Origin: Streptomyces monashensis
GTDB taxonomy: Bacteria; Actinomycetota; Actinomycetes; Streptomycetales; Streptomycetaceae
Assembly: GCF_001866665.1 (NCBI RefSeq)
Contig: NZ_MLYO01000064.1
Coordinates: forward strand, 1 to 55,004
DNA length: 55,004 nt
Reading direction: 5' to 3'
Shown here: positions 7,761-16,154 of the stretch, piece by piece
How the letters are laid out: each line of letters starts with the position of its first letter
Position numbering within the stretch: position 1 is the first letter of the stretch
Translations under genes and position numbers: made by a program
The notes under the pieces: generated by a model
Database searches by the model: none
The model's input: only the letters and a program-made list of their open reading frames with translations
What the model was told of the DNA's origin: nothing

Positions 7761-8495
7761 ATGACGCACGACCCGAACGACCCCGAGAACGCCCCCGACG
7801 AGATGCCGCAGCTGACGAAGTCGCCTACGTTGATGGACCGTTGGCGCCGCGCGTTTGGACGACCTGCCCCGGGCGGAGCCAGTAGTACCCCGAGTCCGAC
7901 TCAAGGCCGGTCTTCGGGGGTCTCCGCCCCGGGGGTGGCGGAGACGGCCCAGCGCCAGGGGGCGCCGGACCGGGGGGTCGGGGCCGAGGGCAGCCCCGAC
8001 CCGGACACGCTCCATGCCGTCCAGCACGAAGTGCTCCAACCCGCCCCCGCCGCCGAGACTGATGCCGGCGAACCGTCCGAGCAGAGCGTGCAGCCCACGA
8101 TCCGCCGTTTCACCGGCACCAAGCGAGTCGTCCGCGTCGGCCCCCTGCGTTTTACCAGCGACGAACACACCCAGCTCCAGGAAGCGGCCGCCGAGCACGG
8201 CTACAAGGGCGACTCCGGCTTCGCCGCAGACATCGTGCTCGCTTTCGTCACCGGCCGGTTCACCGCCAACCTGCCCCTGTCCGAGGATCGCCGCCGCACC
8301 CACATCTTTCGCGCCCAGGTTTTGCGCCAGCTCAACCGGATCGGCGTCAACGTCAACCAGATCGCCCGCGCCCTCAACAGCGACCTCACTCCCCCCGACA
8401 TCCGCCAGCGCCTCGCCGATCTCCACCAGCTGCTGGAGCTGATCGCCGAAGCTCTGCGCGAGCCCGTCGATCCGGAGACGGAGGCAGCCGCGTGA
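7761..8495 (+). CDS. mobC: MobC-like relaxosome accessory protein
   Basis: A 244-aa protein. The first 110 residues are disordered and Pro/Gly/Ala-rich. The second half has a ribbon-helix-helix-like segment (RVGPLRFTSDEHTQLQEAA) followed by the MobC signature FRAQVLRQLNRIGVNVNQIA with ALNSDLTPPD. MobC proteins bind oriT and open it for the relaxase. Its stop overlaps the relaxase start by 4 bp (GTGA), the classic mob operon arrangement. It has a good ribosome site, CCGGAGAAA, before ATG 7761. Confidence 0.85.
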   Translation: MTHDPNDPENAPDEMPQLTKSPTLMDRWRRAFGRPAPGGASSTPSPTQGRSSGVSAPGVAETAQRQGAPDRGVGAEGSPDPDTLHAVQHEVLQPAPAAETDAGEPSEQSVQPTIRRFTGTKRVVRVGPLRFTSDEHTQLQEAAAEHGYKGDSGFAADIVLAFVTGRFTANLPLSEDRRRTHIFRAQVLRQLNRIGVNVNQIARALNSDLTPPDIRQRLADLHQLLELIAEALREPVDPETEAAA

Positions 8496-10207
8496 TCGCC
8501 GCCATCAAACCGGCCGGGTCCAACACCCGCGGTCTGCTCGCCTACCTCTACGGGCCTGGCCGCCAGGACGAGCACCTCGATCCGCACATCGTGGCGGGAT
8601 TCGCCATGCTCGGCATGCCCGACCCCGGCCGCGACGAAAACGCCACCCTCACCGAACTCGCCCGCTACCTCGACGAACCCGTCCGGCTGCGCAACGGCGA
8701 GTTCGGCAAGCAGGTGACCGACCACGTGTGGCACTGCCCCGTCCGTGCCGCCCCCGAGGACCGCTACCTCTCCGACGCCGAGTGGGGCGAGATCGCTCAG
8801 CGCATCGTCCAGGCCGCCGGCATCGCCCCCGCCGGTGACGACCTGGCCTGCCGCTGGATCGCCGTACGCCACGCCGACGACCACATCCACATCCTCGCCA
8901 CGACCGTCCGCGAAGACGGCCGCCGCCCCAAACTTCACGACAGCGGCCTCCGCGTCGGCGACGCCTGCCGCGAGATCGAGAAGGACTACGGGCTGCGCCA
9001 GTTGAAGAAGGGCGACCGCACCGGCACCCGCCGCCCCACCCAGGCCGAGATGCACAAGGCCGAACGCCTCGGCTGGGACCAGCCCAGCACCGAGCGGCTC
9101 CAGGACCGCATCCGCGCCGCCATCCCGCACGTGACAGGCGCCGAGGAATTCATCGCCTACCTCGAAGCCAGCGGCGTCGAGGTCCAGGTCCGGCGCGGTC
9201 CGTCAGGCGACCTCCTCGGCTACGCCGCCGGCCGCCCCGGCGACGTCAACGAGGCCGGCGAGCAGATTTACCACTCCGGAAGCAAGATCTCCCCCGACCT
9301 CTCCCTGCCCAAAATCAAGGCCCGCCTCGAATCCGGCCATCCTCAAGAACACCCCACCGCCCGCCGCAACCACCCCAGCACCCCCTGGCACCAAGCCACC
9401 GACGCACTCGACACCCTCCACACCGACCTCGCCGACGACACCCACGCCCAGGCCCACATCACCGCCCTCGGCGAACTCCTTGAAGCCACCGCCCAGAAGG
9501 CACCCGCCCATCTGCGCGCCGAACTCCAGGCCGCTTCCAAGGCGTTCGCCCGCGCCCAGCGCTCCCAGATCCGGGCGGAAGACCGAGCTGCCCTCGCTCT
9601 GCGCAGCGCGGCACGCGACATCGTGCACACCGCCACCGGCCCCGACGGCAGCGCCCTAGCCGCCCTGGTCGCGGCCCTTGTCTGGGCCACCATCGTCGCC
9701 GGGCGCTGGCACGAAGCGAAGAGCCACGCCCACCAGGCCGACGCGGCTCGTCAGGCTGTCCAGCACCTGCAGATGGCCGCTGACCGCGCACTCGCCCCGA
9801 CGCTAGTCGAACTCACAGCCCGGCTGCCCAGGGATCAAGCCCGCCGCATTCTCGCCAATGATGTACGGGCAGCTGCGCCCGACCACGCCGAGCGGATCCT
9901 CACCGACCCGGCTTGGCCGGCCCTCGCCACCGTTCTTGCCGACGCCGAAGCTCGCGGCCACCAGCCTCACCAGCTCCTCAAGGAGGCCGTCGCCCAGCGC
10001 GAGTTGACCACCGCGCGCCAACCCGCCCGTGTCCTGATAGCCCGCATCCAGCACACCGGCCGGAACCCGGTGGCCAACCGCCTTGCCGAGGCCGCCCGCC
10101 TGAAGTCGACCATGGCAGGGTCGATCCCTGCCCAGCAGACCCGGAACGGTCAGGCTCCAGCGGTGACTACGTTGCGTCCTCAACAGTCGCACCGACCGAG
10201 CCGGTAG
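8492..10207 (+). CDS. mobA: Relaxase / mobilization nuclease (MobA/VirD2-type)
   Basis: A 571-aa protein. The N-terminal relaxase domain (1-230) has the conserved opening (SNTRGLLAYLYGPGRQDEHL), WHCPVRAAPEDRYLSDAEW, and the metal-binding triad HADDHIHI (His127, His131, His133), which match the actinobacterial MobA/VirD2 family. It would nick oriT and stay covalently bound to the transferred strand. Residues 300-570 are Ala/His/Arg-rich helices with one hydrophobic stretch (ALAALVAALVWATIVAG, near 390), a feature seen in several Streptomyces relaxases that may anchor them at the membrane. The start is GTG 8492, overlapping the mobC stop. Confidence 0.9.
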   Translation: MIAAIKPAGSNTRGLLAYLYGPGRQDEHLDPHIVAGFAMLGMPDPGRDENATLTELARYLDEPVRLRNGEFGKQVTDHVWHCPVRAAPEDRYLSDAEWGEIAQRIVQAAGIAPAGDDLACRWIAVRHADDHIHILATTVREDGRRPKLHDSGLRVGDACREIEKDYGLRQLKKGDRTGTRRPTQAEMHKAERLGWDQPSTERLQDRIRAAIPHVTGAEEFIAYLEASGVEVQVRRGPSGDLLGYAAGRPGDVNEAGEQIYHSGSKISPDLSLPKIKARLESGHPQEHPTARRNHPSTPWHQATDALDTLHTDLADDTHAQAHITALGELLEATAQKAPAHLRAELQAASKAFARAQRSQIRAEDRAALALRSAARDIVHTATGPDGSALAALVAALVWATIVAGRWHEAKSHAHQADAARQAVQHLQMAADRALAPTLVELTARLPRDQARRILANDVRAAAPDHAERILTDPAWPALATVLADAEARGHQPHQLLKEAVAQRELTTARQPARVLIARIQHTGRNPVANRLAEAARLKSTMAGSIPAQQTRNGQAPAVTTLRPQQSHRPSR

Positions 10208-10368
10208 CCGCCGTATGGGTTCGCTACGTACCCCGCGGCTTCGCGACGGAGAGTCGGCGGCTTCAAGCCAACGTCGTCTCGAATCCGCCCCGCGCCCTTG
10301 ACGGCCCCCTAACCCTTCGGAACCGTCGCACGCAAGAACGCGCAACCCGCTTGATCCGGGAGGGCATC

Positions 10369-10635
10369 GTGGACCTACAGTTCATCGGAATCGACCCCAA
10401 CACCGGCGGCGAGGGTTCGCCGACGGTGTGGGTGGAAGAGGAGACGGCCGACCTGGTCCTGCAGGGCATCAAGGCCGAGGAAGCGCTGGAGGCACTGATC
10501 AGCGGTACGGAGTGGGTGGCCGGGCACGCGGTGGGGATCCCCACCCACGAGACGGTGATCCGCATCCCCGCCCGCCTGGTGCCGATTCTGAGGGAGGCGT
10601 GTGATGTCGCAGAACGGCGTGCCGAGCTTCGCTGA
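10369..10635 (+). CDS. Small conserved Streptomyces protein, partner of DUF6879 protein
   Basis: An 88-aa protein opening with QFIGIDPNTGGEGSPTVW and ending with IRIPARLVPILREACD. Small proteins with this GIDP...SPTVWV pattern commonly sit immediately before DUF6879 genes in Streptomyces, with unknown function. GTG 10369 follows GGGAGGG. It overlaps the next gene by 32 bases, so the two are coupled. An antitoxin- or adaptor-like role is only a guess. About 160 bp separate it from the relaxase, so it may be a separate cargo unit. Confidence 0.7.
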   Translation: MDLQFIGIDPNTGGEGSPTVWVEEETADLVLQGIKAEEALEALISGTEWVAGHAVGIPTHETVIRIPARLVPILREACDVAERRAELR

Positions 10636-11137
10636 GCTGCTGGCCGACACGCGCCGCAGCGCGGTGCATCTGGAGATGCGCGACGTGTACGGCGTCGGTG
10701 ACGAGGCCGAAGAGTTCGAGCAGTTCAAGCGCACCGGCCACGTCGATCTCGACCCGACGGCGCGGTGGTGGCCCCAGTGGCTGGGCACGGTGCGCGAAGC
10801 CGTCGCCCGCGGCGTGGTGATGCGCCGCGCCCGGATTGTGTCCGAGCCCGTGACGGACTACATCCGGTGGGAGCACGCGGCCACCTCGCTGAATGTCGAC
10901 GCGGGTGAACTGGTGCGTTGGCTGCCCCGCCGCCGGGCCGTGGACATCGCCCTGCCGGGAGCCGACTTCTGGCTGTTCGACGACCGCTTGGTGCAGTTCA
11001 ACATCTTCACCGGGGCCGGTGACTGGGCGGATCCGCCCAAGGAATTCAGCGAGGACCCCACCGTGGTCAAGCTCTGCTCCGACGCCTTCGAGGCCGTATG
11101 GGAGCGTGCCGTCGACCACGAGAAGTACACCGTCTGA
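10604..11137 (+). CDS. DUF6879-family protein
   Basis: A 177-aa protein. The pattern FAELLADTRRSAVHLEMRD with DEAEEFEQFKRTGH and later RRARIVSEPVTDYIRWEH and FWLFDDRLVQFNIF is that of DUF6879, a Streptomyces-abundant family usually encoded next to XRE/DUF5753 regulators. No catalytic signature is visible. ATG 10604 has AGGGAGG 7 bases upstream. A GTG at 10601 is the alternative start. Function unknown; regulatory or toxin-like roles have been suggested for such cassettes but are not established here. Confidence 0.78.
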   Translation: MSQNGVPSFAELLADTRRSAVHLEMRDVYGVGDEAEEFEQFKRTGHVDLDPTARWWPQWLGTVREAVARGVVMRRARIVSEPVTDYIRWEHAATSLNVDAGELVRWLPRRRAVDIALPGADFWLFDDRLVQFNIFTGAGDWADPPKEFSEDPTVVKLCSDAFEAVWERAVDHEKYTV

Positions 11138-11153
11138 CCCGCACCTCACCCTC

Positions 11154-12002
11154 ATGCCCGCCTCCCCCTCGTCCAGCGCTCAGGCAGCCCGTGAAGCGCT
11201 CGCCGTACGCCTAACGCACCTACGCAAAGACGCCGGCCTCACCGGGAAGGAGCTGTCCGCCCGGTGCGGCTGGCACCCTGCGAAGACCACCCGCATCCAA
11301 AAGGGCGAGGTGCAGCCCACCGACGGGGACATCCGCGCCTGGTGCGCTGCCTGTGGAGTGGTCGGCCAGGCCGACGACCTGATCGCCACGGCCCGCGCCG
11401 TCGACTCGATGTACGTGGAGTGGCGCAGGAGCCACCGGACCGGCATGCGCAAGACGCAGGAGGACATCAACGACCGCTACGCGCACAGCGGCGTCACGCG
11501 CGCGTACGTCTCCAACGTCGTGCCCGGCTTCTTCCAGACACCCGCGTACGCCACGGCCCTGATGGAGGCCATCACCGACTTCCAGGGAACCCCCAACGAC
11601 ATCTCCGAGGCCGTCGCGGCCCGCGTCGCCCGGAGCCGGTTCCTGTACGAGGGCGGCCACCGGTTCGTCGTGCTCATGGAGGAGTGTGTGCTGCGCTATC
11701 GGGTGGGCGACGCCGAGACGATGGCGGGACAGCTGAGGCATCTGCTGACAGTGATGCCGCTTCCTTCCGTCTCGCTGGGCGTCATCCCCTTCACCGCGCA
11801 ACGGACGATGTGGCCGCTGGAGGCGTTCTACCTCCATGACGGCACACGCAGCGTCGTGGAAACCCTCACCGCCGAGGTCAACGTGGTGCAGCCGCGTGAA
11901 CTCGCCGACTACCGCAAGGCGTTCGGGGAGCTGACGAAGATGGCCGTCCACGGCAACGCCGCCCGGGCCTTGATCGAGTCGGCGATCACCTCCCTGGGAT
12001 GA
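11154..12002 (+). CDS. XRE regulator with DUF5753 domain
   Basis: A 282-aa protein. The HTH occupies residues 12-70 (LAVRLTHLRKDAGLTGKELS with WHPAKTTRIQKGEVQPTDGD). The DUF5753 domain begins near 95 with YVSNVVPGFFQTPAYATALM and includes EECVLRYRVG and a C-terminal MPLPSVSLGVIPF. These regulators are very common in Streptomyces and are normally paired with a small acidic protein (DUF397) or an HATPase. Here the HATPase gene follows after 159 bp. The gene lies 16 bp after the DUF6879 gene, without an obvious ribosome site before ATG 11154. It is the probable local regulator of the adjoining cargo. Confidence 0.88.
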   Translation: MPASPSSSAQAAREALAVRLTHLRKDAGLTGKELSARCGWHPAKTTRIQKGEVQPTDGDIRAWCAACGVVGQADDLIATARAVDSMYVEWRRSHRTGMRKTQEDINDRYAHSGVTRAYVSNVVPGFFQTPAYATALMEAITDFQGTPNDISEAVAARVARSRFLYEGGHRFVVLMEECVLRYRVGDAETMAGQLRHLLTVMPLPSVSLGVIPFTAQRTMWPLEAFYLHDGTRSVVETLTAEVNVVQPRELADYRKAFGELTKMAVHGNAARALIESAITSLG

Positions 12003-12161
12003 CGTTGCGCAATTCTCCGCAATTTCGTTGAGGTCAAACTCCGGCTCTCCGTACGGTCGTTGGCGTCGCCGGGCAGGTCCAGGATCCCCTCGGCGGCAGT
12101 GGAGGAGTCCCGCTCATCCCCCATTGCGAGCGGAACATCCCAGCCCCGAGGAGACGACCCC

Positions 12162-12578
12162 GTGAGCGTCATGACCAGACCCACCGCAGTCGGACCGCCC
12201 GGCTACACCGAAACCCTCCCCTGCGAGCCCGAGACGGCCCGCCGTGCCCGGCGCCTTGTCTCGGGCGCGCTGAACACCTGGGGCATAGCCGAGTTGGCGG
12301 ATGCAGGCACACTGATCGTCTCCGAGCTGGTGGGCAACGCGGTCCGCCACACCTCGTGCCGTCTGGTCCGGGTATCCGTCCGGCGGGTCACGGACGATCT
12401 CGTTCGGATCGGCGTCACCGACAGATCCCACGCCCTGCCGAGACTGGATCTGGTCGCCGACGGCGATGAGACGGGGCGCGGTCTGGTCCTGGTCGACGCG
12501 CTCTCGTACCGATGGGGCTACGACGAAATGCGCTGGGGCAAGACCGTCTGGGCGGAGCTGGCGGTCTCACCGTGCTGA
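12162..12578 (+). CDS. ATP-binding protein, HATPase (anti-sigma-factor kinase-like)
   Basis: A 138-aa protein of the RsbW-like HATPase_c family: a conserved LIVSELVGNAVRHT N-box (near residues 49-62), a GVTDRS segment and a G box GDETGRGLVLV. The substrate of the class is usually an anti-sigma antagonist, but many Streptomyces copies are orphan. The start is GTG 12162, with GAGGAG a few bases upstream; an upstream open extension to 12060 lacks protein character. It overlaps the next gene by 7 bp. Paired with the preceding XRE/DUF5753 protein it makes a recurrent Streptomyces regulatory couple. Confidence 0.85.
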   Translation: MSVMTRPTAVGPPGYTETLPCEPETARRARRLVSGALNTWGIAELADAGTLIVSELVGNAVRHTSCRLVRVSVRRVTDDLVRIGVTDRSHALPRLDLVADGDETGRGLVLVDALSYRWGYDEMRWGKTVWAELAVSPC

Positions 12579-12895
12579 CCGTACGGCTACTGCCCGAAGA
12601 CGAACTGGCGGGCGTCGCCGATCCGGAGCGGTGCGTCGAGCTGGCCGTCCCCCGCCGCATCGAGGACACGATCACCGTCCGCGCCCTGCGCCTGACACCC
12701 GCCGACCTCGTACGGCTCCGCATGGAAACCGATCTGGCCCTGGCGGACATACGCACCGAAGCCATGCACGCCGAGGCCACCTGGCGTCAACGACTCGCGC
12801 AATGGCACGCGGACGGGCGTACCGCCGTCGAGGCCAATGAGCTGGATACGGCTCTGCTCTCCCGTGTCCTGCACGGCCTGCGGGCCTCCTTGTAG
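12572..12895 (+). CDS. Hypothetical 107-aa protein coupled to the HATPase
   Basis: I do not recognise a family. The protein is acidic, with a strand-rich start (VLTVRLLPEDELAGVADPER) and a helical end (MHAEATWRQRLAQWHADGR). Its GTG start overlaps the HATPase stop by 7 bases, so it is almost certainly co-translated. Codon use is like its neighbours. It may be the protein partner of the kinase. Confidence 0.6.
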   Translation: MLTVRLLPEDELAGVADPERCVELAVPRRIEDTITVRALRLTPADLVRLRMETDLALADIRTEAMHAEATWRQRLAQWHADGRTAVEANELDTALLSRVLHGLRASL

Positions 12896-13077
12896 CACCC
12901 ACAGACCCCGACCGGCGTACCGAAAGGGAACCCCGGACGGAACGGCGCGCGCTCGTGTCCGCCCCAAGCGGGCCGGAGCCGCTCCAGATCCGCGCTGCCA
13001 AGAAGCGGCACAACGGATCCGTTCAAGACCTCTCGCTCCGGCTGAGCGGGAGGAAGCCCAGAGAACAGGAGTGCACG
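12896..13077 (+). promoter_or_regulatory. 182-bp leader region ahead of the 44-aa peptide gene
   Basis: No gene fits, although one frame stays open from 12955 into the peptide. Coding begins at 13078, where AGGAG is optimally spaced. The region must carry the promoter for the peptide/JmjC/AKR/kinase set, or read-through from the HATPase operon. No consensus -35/-10 is clear. Confidence 0.4.
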
Positions 13078-13212
13078 ATGCCCGAGAACACCGTCATCCA
13101 GCCCGTCGAGGACGGTCTGATCGTCTCCCGGAAGTCCATCGCCGCCGCCCGCTCCCGTGCCGAGCAGCCGTCCGACGGCGGCTCGACCGGCGTTTCCGAC
13201 AGCAACGACTGA
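13078..13212 (+). CDS. 44-aa peptide, candidate RiPP precursor or tag peptide
   Basis: ATG 13078 follows AGGAG with 6-base spacing, one of the best ribosome sites in the cargo. The N-terminal half (PENTVIQPVEDGLIVSRKSI) looks like a leader with mixed hydrophobic and charged residues. The C-terminal half is Ser/Gly/Asp/Asn-rich and ends in GVSDSND, rich in residues that oxygenases and kinases modify. It lies 15 bp before a JmjC/cupin oxygenase, itself coupled to an aldo/keto reductase and an APH-like kinase. I know no family for it. The precursor role is inference from size, site and neighbours; an ordinary small protein is the alternative. Confidence 0.6.
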   Translation: MPENTVIQPVEDGLIVSRKSIAAARSRAEQPSDGGSTGVSDSND

Positions 13213-13227
13213 GCGGAGCCGACAGAA

Positions 13228-14397
13228 GTGACCGCCTTCTCGCAGGTGGTCGAACGCCTCGGTGGGGACTTGCCCACCGGGGCCTTCGGCCGCACGTACC
13301 GCATCTGGCGCGGTGTCGCCGACTTCTCATCCCTACTGACGTGGGACGACCTCAACGCGGCCATCGGCAGGGGACGTCTCGAACCGCCTCGCTTCCGCCT
13401 GCACCGCGATGGGGAACTCATTCCCTGGCAGCAGTACGCCACCGCCGTCACGACCCGCAGGAACGTGGTGTGGCAGCGCATCCAACCCTCGCGGCTGCAC
13501 GATCAACTCCACGACGGCGCCTCGCTGGTCCTGGACGCTGTGGACGAACTCCACGAGCCCGCCGAGCGCTTGGCGCAGGTCCTCGAAGGGGTGTTCCGGG
13601 GCCGTGTCCAGATCAATGTGTACGCCTCCTGGACCGCGACGGAAGGCTTCGGCACCCACTGGGACGATCATGACGTCATCGTGGTCCAGCTCGAAGGGGC
13701 CAAGCGGTGGCGTCTGTACGGGCCGACCCGGATCAACCCGCTCCACCGCGACACCGAAGCTCCGGAGCCTCCGGCAGACGAGCCCATCGAAGAAGTCGTC
13801 CTGCGCGCCGGCGACATGCTGTACCTGCCCCGGGGCTGGTGGCACGCGGTGGCGGCCACCCAGGGACGTTCCCTGCACCTGACGTGCGGGCTGCAGACCA
13901 CGACCGGCGCGGACCTGGTGGGCTGGCTCTCGGACCGGCTGCGAACCTCGGAAACCGTACGTGCGCACTTGCCCGTCTTCGCCTCGCCGCAGGAACAGGC
14001 TGACTACCTCGAACTCCTCCGCAAGGAAGTCGCGGACGCCCTCCACGGCGGCGCGATCGCAGACTTCCTCACCGCGCGGGACGCCATCGAACCGGGCCGC
14101 ACCATGTCCTCCTTGCCGTTCCTCGACGCCGTACCGGCGCGCGCCGACCTGCTTGTCCGGCTCACCACCGCCCGAGCCCAGCTCACCGAAAATGACCACG
14201 ACTACGTCGTGTTCCTCGCCGGCGGCGAAGAGTGGACGTTCGCCCCACCTGCACGCGCCGTGCTGTCCCCGCTCCTCGACGGCTCCCCAGCACTGCTGGG
14301 GCATCTCGCGGAAACGAGCGGCCTCACCGTCCAGCAGGTCGCCGGGCTCATCACCGAACTGGTCAACGCGAACGTCGCGGCGGTGAGCGAGCGGTGA
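13228..14397 (+). CDS. JmjC/cupin-4 domain Fe(II)/2-oxoglutarate oxygenase
   Basis: A 389-aa protein. The JmjC core shows the iron triad His144-x-Asp146 (FGTHWDDHD) and His206 (LPRGWWHAV), plus VQLEGAKRWRLYGP between them, as in the ribosomal oxygenase YcfD/MINA53 family (cupin_4), which hydroxylates protein Arg or His residues. The C-terminal 130 residues form a winged-helix-like domain typical of these oxygenases. Family enzymes act on peptide or protein side chains, which suits the 44-aa peptide encoded just upstream. GTG 13228 has GGAG 9 bases before it. The stop overlaps the next start (GTGA), so the genes are translationally coupled. Confidence 0.85.
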   Translation: MTAFSQVVERLGGDLPTGAFGRTYRIWRGVADFSSLLTWDDLNAAIGRGRLEPPRFRLHRDGELIPWQQYATAVTTRRNVVWQRIQPSRLHDQLHDGASLVLDAVDELHEPAERLAQVLEGVFRGRVQINVYASWTATEGFGTHWDDHDVIVVQLEGAKRWRLYGPTRINPLHRDTEAPEPPADEPIEEVVLRAGDMLYLPRGWWHAVAATQGRSLHLTCGLQTTTGADLVGWLSDRLRTSETVRAHLPVFASPQEQADYLELLRKEVADALHGGAIADFLTARDAIEPGRTMSSLPFLDAVPARADLLVRLTTARAQLTENDHDYVVFLAGGEEWTFAPPARAVLSPLLDGSPALLGHLAETSGLTVQQVAGLITELVNANVAAVSER

Positions 14398-15278
14398 GCC
14401 CCGACCTCGCACTGGGAACGTACCGGTGCCGGGACATCCCGCAGGCGGCCGCCCACGCGGCCGCCTGCGGGGCACTCTGGATCGACACCGCCCCGAACTA
14501 CCACCACGGCCAGGCCCAGACTCAGCTCCGCCCCGTGCTCGCGGGGAACCCGGATCTGCGAGTGTCGACGAAGGTCGGCTTCCTCACCCCCGACATTGCG
14601 ACAGCCGCGAGCGATGCCCAAGTCCTCACACCCGCGGAGGCTGCGACAGGTCACTGTCTCACCGACCGCTACGTCACCTGGCAGAGTCGACGCAACACTG
14701 CAGAGCTGGGCCGCAAGCCGGACATCGTCTTCGTCCACAACCCCGAACGAGCCGTACGCCCCCACGACGCCATCGCCGAAGCATTCACCGCACTCGAAGC
14801 CGAGGCCCGCGCCGGACGGATAGGTGGCTATGGCGTCGCCACCTGGACCGGCTTCGAAGACGCGTTCAGCGTCGCTGACCTGCTTGCGATCGCCACACGC
14901 TGCGGAGGTCCTGGCTATCACATGATGGCCATCCAACTCCCCGCCTCGCTGGTCATGCTCAAGCCGGTCGCGCAGGTCCTGGACGGCACCGGCCCTCTCG
15001 CCGAGGCGACCGCAGCCGGCGTGGACACGTTCATTTCCGCGCCCCTGCACGGGGGAGAACTCCCCACCATGGTCACCGACGAGCTCGCCCAACTCATCGA
15101 CCCTGGCACGACCCCGGCCGAGGCCGCGCTACGGGTGACCGCGTCCACCCCAGGGGTGAAGCACATCCTCCTGGGATCCGGGCGCGCGCAACACTGGAAG
15201 GCCGCCGAGCGCGTCCTCACGCTGCCTCCGCTCCCGGACAAGACCCTTCACGAGGTGATCGATGTTCTCGGCGCCTGA
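14394..15278 (+). CDS. Aldo/keto reductase family protein (cargo)
   Basis: A 294-aa TIM-barrel oxidoreductase with the AKR tetrad recognisable as Asp31 (WIDTAPNY), Tyr36, Lys60 (VSTKVGF) and His115 (VFVHNPER). The GS...R cofactor end is present as LGSGRAQHW. It starts with GTG 14394 overlapping the JmjC stop by 4 bases, and its own end overlaps the next gene by 17 bases. In this setting it would reduce a carbonyl made by the oxygenase or act on a small co-substrate; the substrate is unknown. Confidence 0.85.
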   Translation: MSPDLALGTYRCRDIPQAAAHAAACGALWIDTAPNYHHGQAQTQLRPVLAGNPDLRVSTKVGFLTPDIATAASDAQVLTPAEAATGHCLTDRYVTWQSRRNTAELGRKPDIVFVHNPERAVRPHDAIAEAFTALEAEARAGRIGGYGVATWTGFEDAFSVADLLAIATRCGGPGYHMMAIQLPASLVMLKPVAQVLDGTGPLAEATAAGVDTFISAPLHGGELPTMVTDELAQLIDPGTTPAEAALRVTASTPGVKHILLGSGRAQHWKAAERVLTLPPLPDKTLHEVIDVLGA

Positions 15279-16098
15279 CGACGCCACCGCCCAACGCATG
15301 CGTACCGCCAGGGCTTTCGCGTGCAATACGCTCACGCTGACCGACCTCGCCGAGAAACCCATCTGGGGCTACGCCGGCCGGACCCTCTCTGGCGCCGTAG
15401 CCGGTGCGCACGGCACCGGCTGGCTGCGCGTCGTCGCCGAGCGTCCCGACAAAGCGCACGGGAAACTCTGGGACGGCCCCAAGACCGCCCAGGAACTGCT
15501 GCCTCCCGAGATTCCCCGCCCCGCCCTCCACCACGTCCACGACTGGCAGGCGGACGACTGGGCGTACCGGGCGGAGCTGTACCAGCGCACGGACGCCACC
15601 GTCATCTCCCGCTCACCGGTCCTCGAACACGATCCGGCCCTCCCCGAAGCATGGTGGGCGCAACTGCGGACCGCACTCGACTCCCTCGCTGAAGCCCCCA
15701 GCGACCGCATCGCCGTCCGCGAGGAGTACATCCGGCGAGCCGTCCCCCAATACACCGGCCGTGACGTCGGTGAGATCGCATGGGCCACCGCTCACGGCGA
15801 CTTCCACTGGTCAAACCTCGGCGGTCCCGACCTCACCATCCTCGACTGGGAAGGCTGGGGGCGAGCCCCGATCGGCTTCGACGCCGCCCAGCTCTACCTC
15901 TACTCCCTCCACACTCCCGCAACGGCCGCTCGCATCCGTCGGACCTTCGCACATGTCCTTGACACCCCGGCCGCACGCGTGGCAGAACTGACCATCTGCG
16001 CCCAGGTTCTCCAGGCCGCCGATCGCACGCCGTTCTACCGGGAGTTGGCGGGGCCGGTGAAGGAGTACCTGGACGCCACATACGAAAGGACGGGGTGA
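15262..16098 (+). CDS. APH-fold phosphotransferase (aminoglycoside phosphotransferase-like)
   Basis: A 278-aa protein. The catalytic loop HGDFHWSN (His178, Asp180) and the metal motif LDWEGWG (Asp195) define the APH/choline kinase fold. The N-terminal lobe is short and lacks an obvious classical P-loop, as usual in this family. ATG 15262 lies inside the end of the aldo/keto reductase gene behind GAGG. A self-resistance kinase or a tailoring enzyme are both possible. Coupling to a JmjC oxygenase and AKR argues for a pathway enzyme rather than a stand-alone resistance gene. Confidence 0.85.
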   Translation: MFSAPDDATAQRMRTARAFACNTLTLTDLAEKPIWGYAGRTLSGAVAGAHGTGWLRVVAERPDKAHGKLWDGPKTAQELLPPEIPRPALHHVHDWQADDWAYRAELYQRTDATVISRSPVLEHDPALPEAWWAQLRTALDSLAEAPSDRIAVREEYIRRAVPQYTGRDVGEIAWATAHGDFHWSNLGGPDLTILDWEGWGRAPIGFDAAQLYLYSLHTPATAARIRRTFAHVLDTPAARVAELTICAQVLQAADRTPFYRELAGPVKEYLDATYERTG

Positions 16099-16154
16099 GA
16101 GTGGCGACGCCTTCAGTGCCTGTCCTAAACCGGCTTGGTGGGCAGCAGCGGGCT

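Noticed and set aside
10109..10139. T-arm-like sequence GGCAGGGTCGATCCCTGCC near the end of the relaxase gene, resembling a tRNA 3' fragment
   Set aside because: The T loop lacks one conserved T, no acceptor strand or anticodon arm is nearby, and the frame of the relaxase runs through it. A chance palindrome is more likely than an old att site.
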